This document shows positions 9,320 through 18,760 of a stretch of DNA of 36,740 nucleotides, in pieces. The position numbers and the translations under genes are program-made. Location: contig JBOZIK010000001.1 in the NCBI GenBank assembly GCA_051453625.1, positions 295,663,372 through 295,700,111 of the forward strand, written 5' to 3'. Within the stretch, counting starts at the first letter, position 1, and each line of letters begins with the position of its first letter. The notes under the pieces are model-generated. The model saw only the letters and a program-made list of their open reading frames with translations. It was not told the origin of the DNA and searched no databases. Source of the stretch: Welwitschia mirabilis (lineage: Eukaryota; Gnetophyta; Gnetopsida; Welwitschiales).

Positions 9320-10440
9320 ACAAAACTAGAAACAACCCATGGAAGAGACAGAAAGTAATGAGTCTTTTGAATCAACATCACAGAATAGGTGCAGGTAGAA
9401 GAAGAAGAGGGGTAAGAAGAAAATGAAGAGCAGACTCTAATACATTGGGTGAGACATTCCACAAGACCTCCTTCTAGATTTTCTCCATCACTGCATTATA
9501 TCCTGTATATAGATGTAGGTGAACCTGAGTCTTTTCAGGAAGCTATTAGTAGTCTCATAGCAGAGAAGTGGAAATAGGCCATGAATGATGAGATGGAATC
9601 TTTGTTGCAAAATCAAAGGTGGGAATATACTTCCTTTCCACTTGGAAAGACGATGCTACAAAACAAATGGGTATATATGTTGGAGGAAGGGGTAAATGTA
9701 GAAAAAAGGTATAAAGCCTGTATAATAGTCAAAGGTTTCAGCTAGAAGAAGGGTATAGATTTTACTGAAACTTTCTCTTCTATTGTTAAGCATACCTCTG
9801 TACAGTTTGTTTTGGCAATAATTGCATGTGTGGATCTGGAATTGAAACAATTAGATATCAAAACCACATTTTTGTATGGTGATTTAGAGAAAGAAATTTA
9901 TATGGTACAACTAGAAGGCTTTGTTGCAAATAAACACCTTGTATGGAGGTTGAGAAAGAGTTTATATGGCTTAAAATAGGTTCCTAGATAATGGTATAAG
10001 AAGTTCGACACATTTATAGTGTAGCAACATTACTAAAGATGTGAAGCTAATCACTATGTGTATTTGCTAAGGTTTGCTATAGGTAGAATCACCAACTTTA
10101 TTGCTCTAGGTAGATGAACATGCTAATTGCAGAAAATGATCCATGTAAGATAAGAAGATTGAAAGGAGAAATGGCAAAGAAGTTTGCAAGAAAAGATCTT
10201 GATGAATGCAAGCACGTTCTTGGCATGAAAATTGAAAGAGATGTGGAAAACAACAAATTCTGGCTAAGTCAAGCTAACTATATAGGCAAAGTGCTTGAAT
10301 GTTTTAACATAGCAAGAAGTACTCCAATTTCAACTCCTTTGGCAGCCATTTTAAGTTGTTCAAAGAAGAATGTCCCAACACAAAATAGGAGAAATAAGAT
10401 ATGGAGAAGATACCATACACATCTGTTTTTGAAAGCTTAA
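9320..10440 (+). pseudogene. Element A reverse transcriptase remnant
   Basis: An acidic linker (9340-9480) precedes SPSLHYILYIDVGEPESFQEA. Then come EKWK-TAG-AMNDEM (stop 9575-9577), QNKWVYMLEEGV, VKGFS-TAG (9743-9745) and KKGIDFTETF, the LELKQLDIKTTFLYGDLEKEIY region, and LYGLK-TAG-VPR-TAA-WYKKF (9977-9979 and 9989-9991). The catalytic YVDD box, near 10105-10125, is destroyed: the Tyr codon is TAG, the second Asp is read as Glu, and one extra base shifts the frame into the open piece at 10114-10440 (MLIAENDPCKI, FARKDLDECKHVLGMKIERD). Several of these stops sit at Gln positions, as expected from C-to-T change. Confidence 0.88.
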
Positions 10441-10529
10441 TGTGTGCAATGGGTTGCACTAGGCCAAACATTGCACATGTAGTGGGAGTAGTCTTTAGAT
10501 ACATGTACAATCATGGAAAGATGCATTGG

Positions 10530-11065
10530 AAAACTGTAAAATGGATTCTATGATATTTGAAGGGAACACAAAATGTCTCTTTGTATTTTGGAGGATCTAA
10601 ATTAGTTGTAGTTGGCTATGTTGATGCTAACTTTGCTAGTTGGAAAGATTCCAGGAAATCCATAATAGGGTACATGTGTACTATTGGTGGAGGTGTAGTC
10701 AATTGGATGTCATGTTTGCAAGGTGAAGTGGCTTTATGTACTACAAAATTGGAGTACACTAGGATGGTGGAAGCAGTCAAGGAGATGATTTGGCTAAAGC
10801 ACATTCTTGAACGGTTTGTTTTTTCACAAAATAAATATGTTATAAAGTACAACAACCATATTGGTTAGCAAAGAATACAGTATTCCATGCTAGGACAAAG
10901 CACATTAGTGGAAAGTATCATTTCATTAGAGATATTCTTGAAGCTAAGAAGCTGCAGAGCAATAAAGTTGGTACCAAATACAACTTGGCAGACTTTTTAA
11001 TAAAAGGACTTGATGAGGAAAAGCATAACCTCTATATGAGAGGTGTTGGGCTTAGAAGGACATGA
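10530..11065 (+). pseudogene. Element A RNase H remnant
   Basis: A TGA at 10551-10553 (in KWIL-stop-YLKGT, an Arg position) precedes the open stretch 10557-10868. Copia RNase H blocks are present in order: VVGYVDANFASWKDSRKS, IIGYMCTIGGGVVNWMS, ALCTTKLEYTRMVEAVKEMIWL. A weakened CDN region near 10845-10870 is followed by VFHARTKHISGKYHFIRD, a final FLIKGLDEEKHNLYMRGVG block and a TGA at 11063-11065. The purine tract and 3' LTR follow within 90 bases. The domain is almost complete, but the active-site Glu of the STTE-type block is intact only in a TTKLE context. Confidence 0.87.
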
Positions 11066-11138
11066 CCCTAAAGACATGGAAGCAGTGCATCCCTAAAGTT
11101 GTAGCACAAGCTCTTTTGTAAGACTAGAAATTTGTTTT

Positions 11139-11476
11139 CAAGTGGGGAATTGTTGACAATGAAGCCAAATTTATTTAATGTTATATTTTAACATTGACCC
11201 TATTTTTATAATGTTGTAAAATGGAGATTAAAGTATTAACTCCCTTGGGGCATTTTATTTAAATTAATTAAAAAAGGAAAAGGATTGTGAGTCGGTTGAA
11301 ACCCTAACTTATTTAAGAGGGTTAGCATGTAATATTTTGGGGACTAATTTACTTCTTGAAGGTGAATAAGAGCTCAGCACTACTTCGTCTGTTTTTTGTT
11401 GGTATTAGGTTTCACACGTAAATGTTTGTCTCATTTTTTGTTATGCTTTGCTGCGTTGTTGCATTTTTCTTTAATA
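11139..11476 (+). repeat. Element A polypurine tract and 3' LTR
   Basis: The tract CAAGTGGGGAAT (11139-11150) abuts TGTTGACAATGAAGCC. The LTR ends at about TTTAATA (11476), where the 5' copy has TTTAACA. After it, B's RNase H coding sequence resumes on the minus strand. Confidence 0.88.
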
Positions 11477-12820
11477 TAAACCCTCTATGCGAATGCTTCA
11501 GCCAAGTCATCTCTTTGGGTGCTTTCGCTATAGCTATGTACCAAGATTCATTTGTAGATAAGGCAACATTTTTGTTATAATCAAGACATCCAACTCAATG
11601 GACCATGTCCTAGTACAAAAATATCACTACTAGTAGATTTCCTCTTATCTTTACATGCTGCATAATTAGCATCTGTGTAGCCAACTACATCTAAAGTGGA
11701 ATTACCAAGCTATAAGCAAAATTGTGTCCCATTGTATATGGCACTTGGCCTTTCCCTTCGTGTTGTTTTTTAGTTTCAGGACAATCCTCCATGGAAAAAG
11801 AGATGTTCGGTGCTAAAGGGGTAGAAGCAGATTTGCAATTAGTCATATTAAAGCATTTCAACACTTACACCAATGTATTTTTTTTTTGTCTAACTTAACC
11901 ACAATTTACCACATGATCTATTTTTGGAAATTCGCATTCCGAGAAGTGGTTTAGCAGAGCCTAATTGTTTGGTAGAAAAACTCTTTCCCATCTCCATTTT
12001 CAACTTTTTGATTTTGTACATATGGGTTCTAGCTATCAACATGTATCAAAAATTCAACAACAAAATGGTTATTGTACTTGAGGTCTTTCCAAGAAGATAA
12101 ATACATTGATCCATGCCACACCTTTTGTAGTTTTATTCTTGCATAAAGGTATTAAATTTCTTGGACAATTGCTTTGGAGCTTGCTTCAATCATACAAACT
12201 CCTTGGCACTTTGCATTGTAGATTCCCACCCTTGTTTTCAAGACCTTTTGACTCTTTCATGTAAATTTCTTCTTCCAAATCTCCATGTAAGAAAGCTGTT
12301 TTTTTATTTAACTATTCTAATTTCACATTCAAAATAGCAATAAGAGACAAAATAATGCATATGGAGGAATGTTTTACTATGGGTGAAAAGATTTTAATGT
12401 AATGCACACCATAGTTTTGTCCAAATCCTTTCACAAGCAATCTTGCCTATAGCGTTCTTCCCCATTTGCCTCTTCCCTTTTCCTATACACCCATCTATTA
12501 GACAATGCCCTCTTTCCTAATGTTAGTGGAACAAAATCCCAAGAATTATTATGTGTAAGAGCATTCAACTCCTCTTTCATTATAGGTCTCCACTTATCAA
12601 CATCAGGAGATGACATAAATGCTTGAAATGTATCAAGTTCACCTTTATCTGTGTACAAGACACAATGCAATGGTGGAGAATAACTTATAGGGGCCGTGGA
12701 TGGGCAAGATGACGTCCTAACCCAAGGAGCGGGGGTATGGGTTTCATTCTCTACGTTAGTAGACAATTTAGATAGTTGTGCTTTAGGTCGAACATTTTCT
12801 TTACTATCCCTACTTGGCAA
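11477..12820 (-). pseudogene. Element B RNase H (proximal half) and reverse transcriptase
   Basis: Read right to left, the open piece 12431-12820 holds the linker, YSPPLHCVLYTDKGELDTFQAF, DKWRPIMKEELNAL, the SWDFVPL block and RWVYRKREEANGEERY. RT then continues in broken frames: NKKTAFLHGDLEEEIYMKE near 12240-12310, then a YVDD region near 12025-12045 reduced to HVDS followed by a stop. This looks like a short internal deletion. RNase H has STLDVVGYTDANYAACKDKR at about 11640-11705 and LSTNESWYIAIAKAPKEMTWL near 11500-11565, then breaks at element A. RT cannot be active. Confidence 0.83.
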
Positions 12821-13735
12821 ACTATTTTAGCTTCATCATATTCATTATTATCATTAGATGAAACTCTAGAACATTTCTTTGGAATGCCACTCTCTAAATC
12901 TTTCATTAGATTCTTTCCTGTAACCTATAAAACATTTGTTCTTTATGGAAGAGCACATCTTGTGATGTAATTACTCTATTTTTCACGAGACCCCACAACC
13001 TATAAACAAATTTTCACCAGTGTACTCAAGGAAAACACATAGACATGCACAAGTTTCTAGTTTACTACATTATGCTGATGCACATAGGTTTTATAACCAA
13101 AATCTTTCAAATGAGAGAGAGGATGTGTTCTCCAACTCCAAATAGACTCTTGAAAGTTACCTTGAAGAGTTGTATGAAGAGACCTGTAAATCAAATAAAC
13201 AGTGGTGGTTGTAGCTTCAACGCAAAATGGCTTCTGGACTTCAAAATGTTGCAACAAAGAACACAACCTTTCCATGACTATTCTGATGTACCTTTTCACC
13301 ACCTTGTTATTTTGAGGTGTATATGGTGATGTTTTGTGTGGAGTGTGGACAATTCTGTTTTCCTTAGAGAGTGCTCTAAATTCATTGGAGGTGTACTTCT
13401 CTCCATTGTCAGTCACTAAAAGTTTTACAACATAGCTGGATTCTTACTCTGCTTTAGCCTTAAATTGTTTAAACATATCCAAGTCTTTGTCTTTTCAAGG
13501 AATTGGAAACAAGTAAATTTTACAATTGCAATCATCAGCATATACTACAAAATATGAAGCTCCTTCTAAGGACTTTATAGGGCCAATAACATTAGAGTAA
13601 ACAACATCTAACTTCTTACAACTCTTACTACCAAAAATAGATCTCTTAAAATTCACACATTTAGCTTTTGCATTAGCATAGTCTTTACAAAATTCCAACA
13701 AAACAAAATTAAACTTTGGAAGTAGGTTCTTTGCT
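12790..13735 (-). pseudogene. Element B integrase remnant, catalytic triad lost
   Basis: The core begins at 13495-13701 (KRSIFGSKSCKKLDVVYSNVIGP, then YFVVYADDCNCKIYLFPI). The first catalytic Asp is Asn (AAT, minus-strand reading of 13591-13593). The next open piece, 13057-13416, has TDNGEKYTSNEF, which keeps the second Asp. In NKVVKRYIR the catalytic Glu is Lys (AAA, 13294-13296). The C-terminal part (KNRVITSQDVLFHKEQ) lies near 12880-13000 with a frameshift. Two of the three metal-binding acids are gone, whereas A and E keep all three. Both changes are single transitions from the family codons. Confidence 0.85.
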
Positions 13736-14175
13736 TAAGTACTTAAGCCTCTTGTGCGAAAGAGAGACATCTTTGGCATTTGTGACAACCATGGTGACTT
13801 CAACTGGTTGTGAATCCAAGGCATATAGAGTTCCTTCTTTCTGTCCTTGAATAGGCACCATAATGCCTTCTATCATGTTCCAGTGTTCTAGTCCATGATG
13901 CATGCACCTACTAATTTCTGTCGGTTGACTTGCTAAAATCAAATTCTTTGCAACTTGTGGAACATGTCTCACGTTTTGATGTAGCGATTTCCTGTCATCA
14001 TTGGTCTGTGAGACAATTGACCCTAGTCCTTTTATCTCATGCCTTTGATCATCACCGACAAAGCATATTTGTGGGACGTTTTCTGGTATCATGAAACCAT
14101 GGATTTATGTAGGCAGACATGAAAGGAAGCTCTAGAATCTACAATCTAGACATTGTAAGTAGAATATTCAAAAAC
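13709..14175 (-). pseudogene. Element B protease and pre-integrase region
   Basis: The protease motif near 14107-14165 reads IVDSRASFHVCLHKSMVS. The triplet is DSR (14131-14139) in place of DSG, so the active site is lost. The open frame 13709-14092 continues with the ENVPQICFVGDDQ and NVRHVPQVAKNLILASQ blocks that normally follow a copia protease, then GTLYALDSQ and LSHKRLKYLSKE, the pre-integrase (H-x-R-L-x-H type) segment. Confidence 0.83.
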
Positions 14176-15000
14176 GTTAATCTCCTATAGATAGGTTAGA
14201 ATCACAATTTGACTTCTCTAACATAATTCAAGTTTTCACTAGTATCTGTTAGAACCTTGATTGCTATCTACATTTGCTTTCTGTTCTCGTTTGTTTTTCA
14301 AAACAGACAATCTCTTTGTAGATGTCCTTTCTTCCTGCATTCCTAAAATTTCAAGATTCTTGTTTGCAAACCTTCTGCTGCTTTTGCTATGATCACACAC
14401 TCTACCTTTGAATCGAGAATGACCCCTTGTAATGGGAAGGGCTTCATGGCATATATCCACAACCTTAGAACTTTCTACATCCAACAATTTCGAAATGGTG
14501 TGTTAACTGACAATAGGGTTTTGGAGGCAGCGATTACGGTAGCCCTGATTGCTTTTCCTCAATCTATCAATGAACTTAGTCTGGCAGGTACTCTAAGATC
14601 TTCTTCAAACTATGTCCAAGTAATCTATTTTAGCAAACAAATGATTCATCTTCTCCAAATGGATTTGCAACATTGTCCCTTCATTCATCTTAATCTTGAA
14701 AACTCCTTGTTAATAGTATAATATTTATTCGTATGAAAGGGTTGGTTTTACCTTTCATTCAATGTAATCCAAACAACATGCGCCTCTGTAATTCACCTAT
14801 ATAGATATAGTATGTTGCTACACAGACTTGAACATATTATGATGAGAGTTGTCCTATTGAGTCTGTTCCATTTATTGTTAGGATGCTTCTTTAACCAATT
14901 TGCATCTAATAACCACAAGCTGCCTTAGCCTCACCCTTAGGTTTAGAACAATATTATAGTCCTTCGAATAGAGAAGGTCCTTCATTAGAGTTTTCTAGTT
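14176..15000 (-). pseudogene. Element B gag remnant
   Basis: A zinc knuckle at about 14300-14345 reads KF-stop-ECRKKGHLQRDC: the first Cys codon is Phe and the following Trp position is TAG. The last Cys is TGT at 14307-14309. To its right the open piece 14239-14487 covers the basic region (TRGHSRFKGRVCDHSK). Further right, a gag core trace (KIKMNEGTMLQIHLEKMNHLF) is readable at about 14620-14700. Upstream of that the frame is too decayed to follow, so the start codon is not assigned. Confidence 0.68.
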
Positions 15001-15279
15001 GCCTGAGTTCTTGATGCCGATCAATTTGTCTGTTGTTTGCAAGTGTTTTGACTCATTTCAAAGAAAATTATTGCTCTGCGATTCTTCGCAGCAATGCTCT
15101 GTTACGCTCTTACACTACGCAGCTTGTCTCCACTACACTTTGCTTGCTTCCCTTTTTGTGCTATTCTGCTTCACTCCATTCACTCTCTCAGCTTGCTTCT
15201 CTCACTAGCTTGTGGGACTATCAACAACCCTAGCATCACAAACCCTAGCGCTTCAATCTCCAACCTTACTTTGATACCA
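15001..15279 (-). other. Element B leader with primer-binding site (15268-15279)
   Basis: This is the untranslated leader between LTR and gag. On the minus strand TGGTATCAAAGT matches 10 of 12 bases of the initiator-Met tRNA site, the best preserved primer site in the window. The leader is purine-rich on the minus strand and contains short repeats of AACCCTAGC and of GCTCTG/TTCGCAGCAATGCTCTG type. Open frames on the plus strand here are chance. Confidence 0.75.
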
Positions 15280-15281
15280 AT

Positions 15282-15603
15282 TGTTATGAATTTAAACAAC
15301 AAGCGTAAAGGGAAGTGGAACAGCAAAGCACAAGAACACAACGATTTATGTAGAAATCCAAACCGGGGAAAAACCACGGAAACATAGTGCAAAGCTCTCC
15401 TTATCCTCAAAGAGAAAATCAATATCAGAACAAATACAAACAGTCCTTTAGGCACACTATAGTTTGAGGGCTTTAAGCCAACGTATTCTTGAAACTTCCT
15501 TTTTTTTCCCATTACCTTTTTTTTAAATAACATTACAAAGGGGTCAATGCTAAAACATAACTTTACAACATTAAAAATACAAATTTGGCTTCACATGTCA
15601 ACA
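15282..15603 (-). repeat. Element B 5' LTR
   Basis: Plus-strand edges are TGTTATGAA at 15282 and CATGTCAACA ending at 15603, perfect TG/CA termini. It is followed by ttatt, which pairs with ctatt at 5897-5901. It aligns with 5902-6196. The block GGGGAAAAACCACGGAAAC and the AAATTTGGCTTCA block identify the A/B family. Confidence 0.92.
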
Positions 15604-15857
15604 TTATTAAACTCTTTTGGACACAAAGCACAAATGAATGCATTCGTACCTTTTGCATTGAGAGATGTTGCTTTCTTATCATCATCTGTCCACTTGTCTT
15701 CTAGTTTGTTTGGACTTGTGAAACCTGTTACAATAATGTCCCAAATCTCAAAATCAAAAGACTACATAAATATAATTATTTTTTATTTCCAGTAAGAATA
15801 ATTTGATCCATAAAATGTGGGGTTGGGATATTGAATTGGACTTTTGAAGGGAAGCCA
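15604..15857 (-). pseudogene. Element C gag, N-terminal part
   Basis: A start codon at 15855-15857 (minus strand) opens MASLQKSNSIS. After a frame break come FEIWDIIVTGF, the KWTDDDKKATSLNAKG block and FICALCPKEFN, a UBN2-type gag N-terminus, ending at element B's border. The remaining gag continues at 5901. The frames on the two sides are consistent with one original gene split by B. Confidence 0.85.
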
Positions 15858-15907
15858 TCTCTAGGCTAAATCTTAGAGTTGCAAAACTCAGTAACTTGAG
15901 AAACTAG

Positions 15908-16289
15908 GCTTTAACACTAATTGCTACAAAATAAATACCCTAAAGTGGGGTTCTATATGATAGCTTTATAAGCCAAAATAACATTTCAAGTTGTGAACAT
16001 AAAATTTAACTTCAGGAAGTGTGTAGAAAATGACCAATGAAACTGAAAAACACAGAAGGCAGACAAAACTATTTATAGTGATTTGACATATAGGCTTACT
16101 CCAATCTCAAGAGGAGGAAATCACTTATCTCCATGTTCATTCATCTGTTCTTCAAAATCAATAGTTCCTGGATGACTATCAGCCTTACGAAATTGCGTCT
16201 TTTCTCTGGCTGAGATGCAAACCATCACTAAGCAAGATGAGGAAGCACTTTGTGCTTTGCGAAGCACAGATTTGTAGTGAGGTACAACA
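15908..16289 (-). repeat. Element C 5' LTR (15922-16289) and primer-site remnant (15908-15919)
   Basis: The inner border TGCTACAAAATAAATACCC aligns with E's TGTTATGATCAGAAACACC. TATTTATAGTGATTTGACAT matches the corresponding TATAGTGG block in E and in the LTR at 36556. The minus-strand primer site TAGTGTTAAAGC matches 8 of 12 bases. The outer border, GTACAACA, is tentative because no partner LTR is in the window. Confidence 0.6.
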
Positions 16290-17606
16290 AGGGTCATGGA
16301 AAAATGTAGGAGTTAAGCTTAGAGAAGGGAAACAAGAATGCTAGGAATATAGAATAGATTTTACAGTAATAGCAGTGACCCTTCAATGGAGAGGATCAAA
16401 TTCTTCTATCTTATTTCAAGAGGCATGTGATTGTTATGGAACTACAAATCAGACATAGGAGCTATCTTCAATTTTAAATCACTTTCCAAGTTAAATTTTG
16501 ATTTTCTGGTGCCTCTGGAAAGTTTCCTAAGATTGAGGAACAACTTAGAGTCAACAAGATCTTCAAACTAAATGATTTTTATGCTTAAACGTCCAACTGT
16601 GTAAATTGCAGTCTAGTCAATGGTTCCACTGACCCTTCATAACCACCTTACACAAGTAAAAGCAATGCAGTTTACCTTAAGTTGGGTGCGGTCAACCCCA
16701 TGGTAGTGTGGCCTACCCTGAGATACTATAGTGTACCCAAAAAGATTGTTGATGAATTACCAATAAACTTAGATTGGCTACAAGTGAATGTTGACTAACT
16801 AGAGTCGTAATGGTAATACGTTTGAGCCCACGTCAAGCATAATGTTGACATGAGATGACATTAATTCATTAAGGAAACTAGAACTTCTAAGAGGTATCTC
16901 TAACAACATTGATCAGATTCTTGGAAACCCACTATTTTGCTTCTCTTTATTTTACCCATTCCCCTTGGATTTGTATAATGAAGACTACAAGGATTGCTCT
17001 TGTCTAGGGTAGTGAACCACATTGGTGTTCACATTAAGTGCCAAATCTCCAAGGTGAAATGCAACTTGTTATATCTTAGTAAAGGTTTAGAAGGCTTGTT
17101 TTAAGCTATTTGTATTGTTATGCATAATTTAACTTTTCACGAACTTGTTCAAGAAATTCACAAACATAAGGATGAACTTCAGGCAAAGAAAGATATATGG
17201 TCAACAACACTTTGTCAACGCATGAGGTACTCACTAAATAGATCATCATCTCACTTCACAATTTTTTTCCCCTTTAATGCTTTAATCATGGTTTCTTGGA
17301 AGCAAGGTCAATAAAAAAAAATTGATCAAGTTGCACCAAACTGGTGATAAGATAGGTTTGAGATCAAATTTTGATGTATTTAAAGATGTGGCATATGTAA
17401 GTCATGCCTTAGTGACTACACTCCCTTTCATATTTGTATCATGTCTCGTGTGACCTTAGAAAACTTGTGTCTAAGACTAGAATCATGGAAACCTGAAAAA
17501 TTAGTGGCTTTTTGTTTTGGGAATGTAACCTCTCTAGATAGGGCATTGAACCTCTGTCAGACCCATAACAAGCGTAAAACTTATGTTCAGATGATCAAAA
17601 ACCTTA
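16290..17606. other. Unassigned AT-rich sequence
   Basis: No protein domain is recognisable in any frame. A stretch near 16855-17050 starts TGTTGACATGAGATG and later has GGGTAGTGAACCACATTGG. It could be an old LTR, but no second end or partner is visible. Short open frames at 17120-17314 and 17441-17606 have no motif; the latter runs into a gap. Confidence 0.6.
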
Positions 17607-18430
17607 NNNNNNNNNNNNNNNNNNNNNNNNNNNNNNNNNNNNNNNNNNNNNNNNNNNNNNNNNNNNNNNNNNNNNNNNNNNNNNNNNNNNNNNNNNNNNN
17701 NNNNNNNNNNNNNNNNNNNNNNNNNNNNNNNNNNNNNNNNNNNNNNNNNNNNNNNNNNNNNNNNNNNNNNNNNNNNNNNNNNNNNNNNNNNNNNNNNNNN
17801 NNNNNNNNNNNNNNNNNNNNNNNNNNNNNNNNNNNNNNNNNNNNNNNNNNNNNNNNNNNNNNNNNNNNNNNNNNNNNNNNNNNNNNNNNNNNNNNNNNNN
17901 NNNNNNNNNNNNNNNNNNNNNNNNNNNNNNNNNNNNNNNNNNNNNNNNNNNNNNNNNNNNNNNNNNNNNNNNNNNNNNNNNNNNNNNNNNNNNNNNNNNN
18001 NNNNNNNNNNNNNNNNNNNNNNNNNNNNNNNNNNNNNNNNNNNNNNNNNNNNNNNNNNNNNNNNNNNNNNNNNNNNNNNNNNNNNNNNNNNNNNNNNNNN
18101 NNNNNNNNNNNNNNNNNNNNNNNNNNNNNNNNNNNNNNNNNNNNNNNNNNNNNNNNNNNNNNNNNNNNNNNNNNNNNNNNNNNNNNNNNNNNNNNNNNNN
18201 NNNNNNNNNNNNNNNNNNNNNNNNNNNNNNNNNNNNNNNNNNNNNNNNNNNNNNNNNNNNNNNNNNNNNNNNNNNNNNNNNNNNNNNNNNNNNNNNNNNN
18301 NNNNNNNNNNNNNNNNNNNNNNNNNNNNNNNNNNNNNNNNNNNNNNNNNNNNNNNNNNNNNNNNNNNNNNNNNNNNNNNNNNNNNNNNNNNNNNNNNNNN
18401 NNNNNNNNNNNNNNNNNNNNNNNNNNNNNN
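17607..18430. other. Assembly gap (824 N)
   Basis: Unknown bases. Any open frame crossing it is meaningless. Confidence 1.
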
Positions 18431-18659
18431 ACCCTAAAAGCTATAAGTGGAGTAACATATCATGTTTTGACATGTAGAAGTCCTCCTAAAAGCACTAAAA
18501 TTGTTCCCAAATACCTAGTTAATCCTCACTTGTGAATTCATTGTGGCTTTACTATCCCATGGTGATCTCAGTGTCTGAGCATCCTTGCTTATAGCAAACC
18601 CAAGGTACAAAGTTCATCCTAGTCCTCACCTTCATCATTAGCTTGTGTTAAGGAGCCCT

Positions 18660-18760
18660 AAAACATAAAAGCTATTATATTGCAAACTTTTGTGCATTTG
18701 TGGGCTTGCATAAGCCCCTTGTATTGCTGATTTGTTAATACAAAGAAGCTTTTATGTTTT
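18660..18760. repeat. 101-bp inverted-repeat structure with an inner hairpin
   Basis: The arms AAAACATAAAAGCT (18660-18673) and AGCTTTTATGTTTT (18747-18760) are perfect 14-bp inverted copies. Near the middle, GGGCTT-GCAT-AAGCCC is a perfect 6-bp hairpin. There is no convincing target duplication (ccct versus ggtt). It could be a very small MITE-like element or a structured RNA end. Function is unknown. Confidence 0.8.

Larger units (their letters stand above)
6540..11476 (+). mobile_element. Element A: Ty1/copia retrotransposon, plus strand, inside B
   Basis: A is complete in outline: 5' LTR 6540-6892, primer site 6895-6906, gag, protease, integrase, RT, RNase H, polypurine tract (CAAGTGGGGAAT, 11139-11150), and 3' LTR 11151-11476. 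It is 4937 bp. The left flank is ctaac (6535-6539) and the right flank taaac (11477-11481), a weak match expected for a decayed target duplication. The host reading frame (B RNase H) resumes after it. It lies head-to-head with B and belongs to the same LTR family. Many Gln, Arg and Trp codons are now stops, so it cannot be autonomous. Confidence 0.92.
5902..15603 (-). mobile_element. Element B: Ty1/copia retrotransposon, minus strand, interrupted by element A
   Basis: B has two LTRs (5902-6196 and 15282-15603), a primer site at 15268-15279, and gag, protease, integrase, RT and RNase H in copia order. A polypurine tract (AAGTGGGAAAC on the minus strand) abuts the left LTR. Its flanks are a ctatt/ttatt pentamer pair and the two halves of C's gag. 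Element A (6540-11476) lies inside its RNase H. Without A, B is about 4.8 kb, a normal copia size. The LTRs differ by many substitutions and indels (295 and 322 bp), so it is old. Catalytic residues of protease, integrase and RT are damaged. Confidence 0.9.
4590..16289 (-). mobile_element. Element C: SIRE-like copia remnant (gag and 5' LTR), split by element B
   Basis: C is represented by two blocks: most of gag at about 4590-5901, and the gag N-terminus plus primer site and 5' LTR at 15604-16289. The gag frame stops at 5901 and resumes at 15604, exactly at the borders of element B. The flanking pentamers are ctatt (5897-5901) and ttatt (15604-15608), a target duplication with one mismatch. 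Its pol region and 3' LTR are missing; D's unrelated RT fragment follows gag directly on the left. C is the host of B, hence older than B and A. Confidence 0.82.

Noticed and set aside
16855-17060. Possible LTR starting TGTTGACATGAGATG with a GGGTAGTGAACCAC stretch
   Set aside because: No defined end, primer site, partner LTR or target duplication could be found, so only the general resemblance remains.
17441-18535. A 364-codon open frame on the plus strand
   Set aside because: Most of it is the N gap at 17607-18430; the real flanks are only about 55 and 34 codons and have no motif.
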